DNA of 64,000 bases from Kappaphycus alvarezii. Taxonomy: Eukaryota; Rhodophyta; Florideophyceae; Gigartinales; Solieriaceae. Shown here piece by piece: positions 57,726 through 64,000 of the stretch; positions within the stretch are counted from its first letter, which is position 1; each line of letters begins with the position of its first letter. A program made the translations under genes and the position numbers. The DNA lies in contig NADL03000707.1 of the NCBI GenBank assembly GCA_002205965.3, positions 1 to 64,000 on the forward strand, given 5' to 3'. The notes below the pieces were generated by a model. That model saw only the letters and a program-made list of their open reading frames with translations, did no database searches and had not been told where the DNA came from.

Positions 57726-58640
57726 GTGACAGTCGCGACAGTAACAAAGGAAGCTGTATTATGGCATAAAAGTCTTGGTCACATTGGAGACACTAATTTG
57801 AGGAAGTGCATTCCAATTACAGAGAGAATTCCTCTAGAAAAGGGGAATCTACCCTCTCGCAGTGGTGCATGCAGAGACTGTCTCACCGAAAAACAACGCA
57901 GAAATCCACGACTGTCAATTAAAGACGGCAAAACAGCCCCGGATCCCCTGAAACGTGTTTACTACTATGTAGTTGGACCCGTACGCGCCAGGTCATTCTC
58001 TGGCTCGCATTTTTTCGTGAAGTTGATTGATGAACACAGTAGTTTTTAACTGGTTCGTTTCATGAAAGGAAAGAGTCAGGTGGCTGATGCGCTGAGGGAA
58101 ATGATTTTGGAGATTGATAACCTATTCAATGGATCAGTCTTTCGTATCATGGTGCTGAATCGCAAGAGTGTGAGATGGCTTCGATCATATGGTGGTGGCG
58201 AGTATGTCTGAAAGCGATTGAAAGGATGGTTAGAGGAGCGAGGAATTGTTCATGAGCTCACAACGCCATATTCTCCCCAATCAAATGGACGCGCGGAAAG
58301 ATTGAACAGTACTTTATTGGATATGGCTCGTTGCATGATGATGGGACTACATGTGCACAACCGTGAGAGTTTCTGGGCAGAAGCTACAAGTTGTGCAAAC
58401 TACTTGAGGAACCGTCTATTCACATCCAGCTGTAATAATGGATTGACACCATTCGAGGCAATCCGTGGAAGACGTCCCAAACTGGCACATTCCAGGGTTT
58501 CTTATTGTAGGGCATTTGTCCATATAACCTCAGCTAAACGCAGGGATAAGTTTGCCCCTCGGGCGGAGGAAGGTATCCTTGTTGGATAAGATCGAGGACA
58601 CGCATATCGTGTGTTCTACCCATCCTTAGGAAAGGTTGTT
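57726..58640 (+). pseudogene. Copia B GAG-pre-integrase and integrase
   Basis: LWHKSLGHIGDTNLRK and CRDCLTEKQRR form the HHCC zinc finger. The core is altered. The first Asp region reads YYYVVGPVR where a D..GP pattern is usual, and LIDEHSSF follows. WLRSYGGGEYV has Tyr for the second catalytic Asp. SPQSNGRAERLNSTLL keeps the Glu. Stops occur at about 58047, 58209 and 58587. Not catalytic as read. Confidence 0.8.
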
Positions 58641-58899
58641 TTTCAAGACGTTGAGTTAGTCGAAAATGAGTCCATCCAGGGTTCAATTGATTCAGACTCA
58701 CTGGTGCGGATTGATATGGCTGAAGTCGATAATGAAAACAGCCAATCTGTAGAGAATGATTATCTGGAGTAAGTCATTTCAGGTGCTGATGAGCATGACA
58801 ACCAGTATGAAATTGTGCTTGAGCTCATTCCCATGCCGGCGGCTCCACGACGCTCAGATAAATGAAATAGTGGGAAGCCACCTGACCGTTTGATATTTC

Positions 58900-59700
58900 A
58901 AACTGCATGCTTGGTCACTGATTCGACTATGAATGCAGATCGGGTGCATCTACCGATGACGTATGAAGAGGCAGTGAATTCTCCTGACGCAGCGCACTGG
59001 CAAAAGTCAATGGACGAATAAATCTCCTCATTGAATCAACTTGACACTTGGTCACTGGTATCATTGCCAAAAGGGCGAAAGCGTGTCAAAACAAAATGAG
59101 TACATGATGTAAAGACGGACTGTAATGGGAACATCGATCGCTACAAGGCCCAGTTGATTGCCAAGGGCTTCACTCAGAAACATGGAGTGTACTACCTTGA
59201 TATTTTCTCCCCAGTCGCCAAATATCCAACATTCACATTAATCGTTGCTTATTCGACGCTTCTTGGGTGGTCTAGTACATCACTTGATTTTAAGAATGCT
59301 TTTCTTAATGCGAAGCTCTCTGAGGAGATCAACGTTGACCAGACACAAGGGTACGGGCATCCAAAATCTAAAGGTAAGGTTTGTGGATTGAATAAGGCTT
59401 TTTTCGGAGCTTAGCAGGCATCGAGGGCTTGGAGGGACTTCTTTCATAATTTTTGGTTTTCCTTGGGTTTGCAAAGTCGCATGCAGACCTCGTTTTTTAC
59501 TTCAAGCGGTCCAGTAAGCTCTGTACATTACTTGTTGTATATTTTGATGATGTTAAGTTGACTGGGAATGACATGACAGAAACCAAACAAACAGTGGATT
59601 CTATTTGTGCAAAATTCACTGTACTCGTTACTGATGAAAGCAAATTCCTGGGAGTTGTTATCGAAACTACTACTAATGGCACGGAAATTCATCACAAACC
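58900..59700 (+). pseudogene. Copia B reverse transcriptase
   Basis: TYEEAVNSPDAAHWQKSMDE, then YKAQLIAKGFTQKHGVYY, SLDFKNAFLNAKLSEE (motif A), then after the frameshift LLVVYFDDVKLTGND (motif C, about 59530-59575, YFDD for YVDD). Stops at about 59020, 59097 and 59412. Both catalytic Asp of motif C are present. Confidence 0.8.
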
Positions 59701-59799
59701 ATTGATTGACCGAATGTTAAGGTTCTTCGGAATGAAGAATTGCGCGCCAGCAAAGGTTACACTACCGCCAGGAACTAATCTTACCATATCCGGCAGTAT

Positions 59800-60520
59800 G
59801 CATGAGGGGAAGTGCCTCGAAAAAGTGGAAAGAACTCCGCATCAGCAGCTTATTGGTTGCCTTCTCCATCTCTCGAACACGGCACGGCCAGAGATCGCAT
59901 ACGCTGTTGGTGGTCTTTCTAGGTTCATGCAAAGCCCAACAATGGCATTATGGAAGTCTGCAAAGCATGTACTTCGTTACCTGAAGGGTACGAAAGGGAT
60001 TCGAATTGTGTGCCACAAAGATAACGCTCTCCAATGTTCTGGTATTAACGACCTCTTGGCCGGCTACACTGATTCAGACTGGGCTCAAGAAAAGCCACAG
60101 CGGAATTTCATCAGTGGATATGTGTACGTGATGGCTGGAGGAGCAATAAGTTGGCGGAGCAAGAAGCAGTCGTGTGTAGCCCTGAGCTCTCCTGAAGCTG
60201 AGTCCATCGCGATGTCATTTGCTACACGTGAGGCTCTTTGGTTTCAAAAGTTCCAATTGACTCTAACTTGCAGTGCAGAGCTTGGACCGATGGTCATCAA
60301 GGAGAACAATCAGAGATGCATCAAAATCGATGAGAATGGAGTTGTGAACGACAGATCAAACATCTGGACATCAAGTACCAAATGATCATGGACAAAGTTG
60401 CGAAAGAAAAGGTATCCTTCGAGTATCTTCCATCATCGGAGATGGTTGCCGACATCATGACGAAAGCAATCCCAAGTGCCCAGTTCCAGTACCCAGTACA
60501 AAAGCTCGGGATGCGCACTT
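59800..60520 (+). pseudogene. Copia B RNase H
   Basis: It is open from the RT end to 60385. Motifs: GCLLHLSNTARPEIAYAVGG, SAKHVLRYLKGTKGIR, LLAGYTDSDWAQEKPQRN, WRSKKQSCVALSSPEAES. The C-terminal part, HLDIKYQMIMDKV and EMVADIMTKAIPSAQF, lies in a different frame after about 60360. Confidence 0.8.
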
Positions 60521-60668
60521 GATCACAATCCGTATTCCCTTCGAGGTGAAGTGACGTGATTACGTGGACCGAGTGAAACCTCCACTCTATCAGACGTCAC
60601 CTCTCCATATTTATGTAATGATTACAAACCCATGCCTTTTGGGTGACTTAGAACTACAAGTAATTTGC

Positions 60669-61056
60669 TATTAGGTGTACATCTAATCATGACAGTATTA
60701 TTATTCACCTGGGTGAGCCAAGGAGTTATAAACTTTTGTTACCACTGCGCAACAGCATCCATCGAAGAGAAGTAGCCGGACTGTGTCGATAGATCTGTTG
60801 TTGATTTTCGTGAGAACGTCAGCTGGATTTGCTTTTCCTGGCAGCCACATAACTTTGTGCAGCTTGCGTTTTTCAAAGATGTATCGGATTAACGACACAT
60901 CACCACGGGTAGATTTTTCCGTTGGCGTGCAGCATGTTCAAATTGAATGGTACAGTTCCTTAGAGTCAGTCGCGGCTGTGAGGTTGATATTAGTGTTCAG
61001 AATCAACTCAAGAGAGCTATAGAGCAGTATGCCGTGTTGCAGGAAATGGTGGAGTG
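60669..61056 (-). pseudogene. Minus-strand copia RNase H end
   Basis: Reading leftwards from about 61010: NINLTAATDSKELYHSI, a TAG, then GDVSLIRYIFEKRKL, LHKVMWLPGKANPADVLTK and LLLFDGC, ending LAHPGE with stop near 60701. This fits the copia/RNase H C-terminus (DSK.L...I; ..W.PG..NPAD.LTK). It is cut on the right by the LTR of gypsy element 3, and it faces element B tail to tail. Confidence 0.65.
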
Positions 61057-61262
61057 TGTTGTAGAGACTTGTCTGCTTCTCTTTACTAAGTCTCAAATTG
61101 AAAGAAATGCTTAAGTATTGTTGGAATTAAATGCTAAACGACAGTGAAGAGAGTAGATTTGACTCTCGTGGAGAGTGCATGATATTAACCGATAATGTAA
61201 AGTGTAATGCATTCCACATTGCACTCACCTTACAGCTGTATTGCAGACGTCAGGCTGTTACA
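61057..61262 (-). repeat. Candidate 3' LTR of gypsy element 3
   Basis: On the minus strand it begins TGTAACAGCC right after a purine run (ggaaggaggga) and ends CTCTACAACA, giving TG...CA ends and 206 bp. The partner LTR is outside the window, so the assignment rests on position and ends only. Confidence 0.4.
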
Positions 61263-61289
61263 CTCCCTCCTTCCGAGGACGTCGCAAGG

Positions 61290-62592
61290 AGGAATGTGCG
61301 CGATCTACTTTTTTCCGGTCGGGAAAGCTTGAGAGAAACTGGTGCAACAGATCCGGTATGTCTTCATGCATGTGTTGGAGGGGTTCTCATGTCGGGTCTT
61401 AATGGCTGAAAACTCGCCATTTTGTTTGCATTTCATACCTTTGCTCTGAACGATTGTATCTGAGATCCAAAAGCTTATTGACCGTATTATAGTGAGGGTT
61501 GTTATATTCGACAGTCCTTTTTAGATCTTCGGTTTCTTCGAGGGTAGAATCGTAATATAACTTCAACTCGTTACAGTGTACCAGCGCGAGCTGATTATTA
61601 ATAATGTCCCAACCTAAAACACCCACTCAGAATGCGCACTTGTGATCTGAAAAGGGCCTGTCCAGTGAACTTGGAGCTTGTGGCCGTCGCTTGGTTTGCG
61701 CTTTGCCACAAGAACGTAGTCTCCGACAGAAAAGTTTGATGAGTGAACGTGGGTTCGAGAATTATGGAGCTGGATAGCGCCATTTCTTGCTTTTCCTCGA
61801 CGCGACGCCACATTTTTGTGCAATTCATCTAGGGCCATTAGCATGCTAGTTATTGCTACCTTTCGTAGTGTTAGCGCTTTAATCAACTGATGAGACGATC
61901 TTAGAAGACGGCAGAGTAAGTAGGCGAAGAGGATTGTCTGCTGGCAACCCTGCAAAAACGGCGACAGGTGCACGGTTCCCAAGAGAGCTTCTAATGGCGT
62001 GGTTTAAAACAGACTGGATAATTGGGAGCACGATAGGCCACTGTCTCTCCGCCGGTCTATATTCAGATAGTAGGGCGCGACAAGTCCTGAGTACTTCGCG
62101 CCCAAGCCTTTCAATTGTCCCATTGGATTGTGGGGCGTTCGGAGCGGTAAAATGATGCTGCGCGTGGAGAACCTTATTGCGGAGGTGCATTACATGATTT
62201 TTAAAATTTGATCCACGGTTGGAGATCCAGATGAGAACAACACCAAACGCAGCGAACCATTTCATAATGCCTGTCACTGCAGAAGGTGCATCTGGAGCTA
62301 CAGCTGGGAGTAGCCACGCGTAGGAAGATGCATCGTCCGTAAGCATTAGAACATATGAGAATTCTGTATCGCTATCTCTCATAAAAATGAAGTCAAAGCG
62401 AAGGATTTCGTTAGGCTTCTCAGCGTGGATGACATGACCAAAAGGCCTTGCAATTCGGTAACCTGATGATGTCGCTGCGCAATGAAGGCATGAGTGGTAG
62501 AAGTTGCGGATATCATCCGCCATTTTTCCAGTAGTAGTGTGCTTGAATTGTGCGAAGGGTAGTTTCAAAACCTCTGTGTCCACCCCTCCCAA
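61290..62592 (-). pseudogene. Gypsy element 3 integrase and chromodomain
   Basis: 62592-61879 is open: NFYHSCLHCAATSSG (Cys pair of the zinc finger), RFDFIFMRD (Asp), WISNRGSNFKN (second Asp changed to Asn), NGTIERLGRE (Glu). Then in shifted frames NFSVGDYVLVAKRKP and MQTKWRVFS with EPLQHMHEDIPDLLHQFL, a broken chromodomain. The N-for-D change would abolish catalysis. Confidence 0.8.
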
Positions 62593-64000
62593 AGTGTGCC
62601 ACTAGACACAAACGAAGCTGAATGGATACAATATCAGCTTGAATCCAAATGTCCCCCGATTCTGTCTTCCATAGACCATTAGATTTTGAAAGCCGGAGTC
62701 GTGTTTTATCTGATATAGTGACTGAGCCTTGACCCTGCGTGATATCTTCCAATGCTGGCCATTTGAGGTCATCGTCCTGAGTAGGTGCTAAAGGCGCTTG
62801 AAGTAAACGAGCGAGTTGCATATGTGGGCTACGATGAGCATCATTCAACTTGGCCTGGTTGTCCTTCAATCCCATCGGGATAATAGATCTGCCCAGCAAT
62901 TTTCCTCGCCAGCGATGTGTATTATGGTGTACTGGAAAGAGGATAGGAGCATTCTCCATCGTCGAACTTTGTTTCTTGCGTTACGGGAAATTGTGACTGA
63001 GCATTGATTTGGGCCGAAATTGAATACGAGATTACTATGGTCCGTGAACAAATAGAACCCCGTGGACGCATTAGGAAGTAGTCCAGACGTTCGATGCTAA
63101 ATATTATTGTATTATTGCCGCCGCTTCCTTCTCTGGTGTGGACCAGTTTTGAGATTAGGGGTAAAAGAGCCGGACAGGAACGCCAAGGGGTCATGCTGCT
63201 GGTCCGCGAAAGGGTGTTCAATGCAGTCCTTGGGGATTTGTGTGAGGATGCCAGACCAATGAAAATTGCTTGCGTCAGTGATAAGGCATAGTATCTTTTG
63301 CGAGTCCAGGTGGGCTAGACGAACGGCATTGGCAAGGGCATCTTCGATTTGAGTGAAACACCGCTCATATTCCGCGCCCAATCCATGTTCGGAGAGCGAT
63401 ACTGTGGACACTGCTCGCTTTGTTCGACGCCCAGCCTTCTGGTATATATGTTTCCATAAATGTCGAGATCGGTGCCACCAGGGTGTTGTATGTAGGAATG
63501 GCACTGCGCATCAAGTTAGCTGAGCAAAGAAATATTTGGAGCTCATCACCTGTAGACGGTGAAGGCATGTCGAGAAGTGCTGTCAATATGGAGGGGTCTA
63601 ATCTTATTCCTTTGCCGTCAATTACACGCCCACACTACCGTACTTCTTTTAGAAATAGACTGCATTTCTTGGCATGCAGCTTTAAGCCTGCGTTTTCACA
63701 AATCTTAAAGATTCGTTTGAAGAGCTTCCAGAAGATCTTTCTCTGATCGTGCATGGACGATCATGACGTCAAGCCAAAGTTGAATGTTTTCTTTCTGATC
63801 TTGGAACAAAAGCTAGATTGCGCTTTGGCGGTATGCTGTCGCATTTTTCTGTCCATGCATGACTCGAGTCGGAGAATAGACCCATTGGACGTAATGAAGC
63901 TTTAACATTCCTGCGAGTCGTGTGCTAGGGGCAGTTGCCAATAACCATGGCATAAATCTAGGCTATCGAAACATGTCATGCCAGCCATCCTTGCAATTGC
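62593..64000 (-). pseudogene. Gypsy element 3 reverse transcriptase and RNase H (partial)
   Basis: RT from the window edge: MTCFDSLDLCHGYWQLPL (63990-63930), LWLDVMIVHARS near 63755-63785 (the motif C position; second Asp is Val), LQIFLCSANLMRSAIPTY. RNase H: CLITDASNFHWSGILTQIP (about 63240-63295), MFTDHSNLVFNFGPNQ (about 63005-63051), AGEENCWADLLSRWD (about 62870-62910), then the zinc-finger His region HFGRGGHRGFE near 62575. Several frameshifts. Confidence 0.8.

Larger units (their letters stand above)
57258..60520 (+). mobile_element. Ty1/copia element B, without gag
   Basis: Protease, GAG-pre-integrase, integrase, RT and RNase H follow in order on the plus strand. One frame holds from 57258 to 59414 through at least eleven stops. 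A one-base shift at a T-run near 59447 then leads into the RT end and RNase H. A second shift lies near 60360. No gag precedes the protease. LTRs not identified. Confidence 0.85.
61057..64000 (-). mobile_element. Ty3/gypsy chromodomain element 3, partial (5' part outside window)
   Basis: It reads leftwards from the RT at the window edge through RNase H and integrase to a chromodomain-like end, a purine tract and a possible LTR. At least five frameshifts. The integrase and the terminal segment (AHSSLRRPRKEGV) are close to element 2 (AFHSLRRLGERGV), so the two belong to one lineage. Inserted in or next to a copia fragment. Confidence 0.85.

Noticed and set aside
53587..60520. Copia elements A and B as one long element
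   Set aside because: Integrase and RT each occur twice in the same order, so there are two elements.
1..64000. CRISPR array, phage or bacterial operon
   Set aside because: No regularly spaced repeats, no ribosome-binding sites or gene strings; all strong signals are eukaryotic retroelements and a spliceosomal intron.

Overview
The window is eukaryotic, repeat-rich and mostly made of retroelements. It has no rRNA, operon or CRISPR structure. The Ty3/gypsy integrase and chromodomain proteins, a 95-nt GT-AG intron and a possible CCT-type motif fit an oomycete or related stramenopile best. That assignment is an inference from protein style, not a match I could run. No gene in the window looks certainly intact and single-copy.

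Layout. (1) 1-9598 is duplicated in direct orientation at 37083-46753. The block carries a split gene with a CCT-like C-terminus (minus), a Pro/Ser-rich spliced gene fragment (minus), a few unrecognised reading frames and several truncated retroelement tails. (2) 11000-14176 is a nearly complete, frame-damaged non-LTR retrotransposon (plus) with RT and a restriction-endonuclease-like C-terminus. 14335-16966 is an older minus-strand relative, itself hit by a nested insertion. (3) 17-20.7 kb is a graveyard of short tails plus a copia relic. (4) 20723-26227 is a complete Ty3/gypsy element (minus) with LTRs identical by eye and a 5-bp target duplication. (5) 26780-32232 is a second, older Ty3/gypsy element (plus). 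(6) 32.2-37.1 kb and 46.9-53.5 kb are AT-rich with almost nothing recognisable apart from a gag-protease relic and a tRNA-like remnant. (7) 53.6-61.0 kb holds two decayed copia elements (plus) and a copia tail (minus). (8) 61057-64000 is the 3' part of a third Ty3/gypsy element (minus), cut by the window edge.

The thread through the window is one non-LTR family. Its roughly 125-bp 3' UTR ends in CCTTTCCCC rather than poly(A). It recurs at about 15 sites, most of them tiny 5'-truncated insertions of about 47-145 bp, several bounded by 6-13 bp target-site duplications. One splits the CCT-like gene and another splits the RT of a relative. In both cases removing the insert plus one duplication copy by eye restores the reading frame.

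The duplicated block differs between its two copies mainly by small indels rather than substitutions, and the young gypsy element has intact ends but a frameshifted pol. Both could be biology or indel-prone assembly, so apparent pseudogenes here should be read with that in mind.
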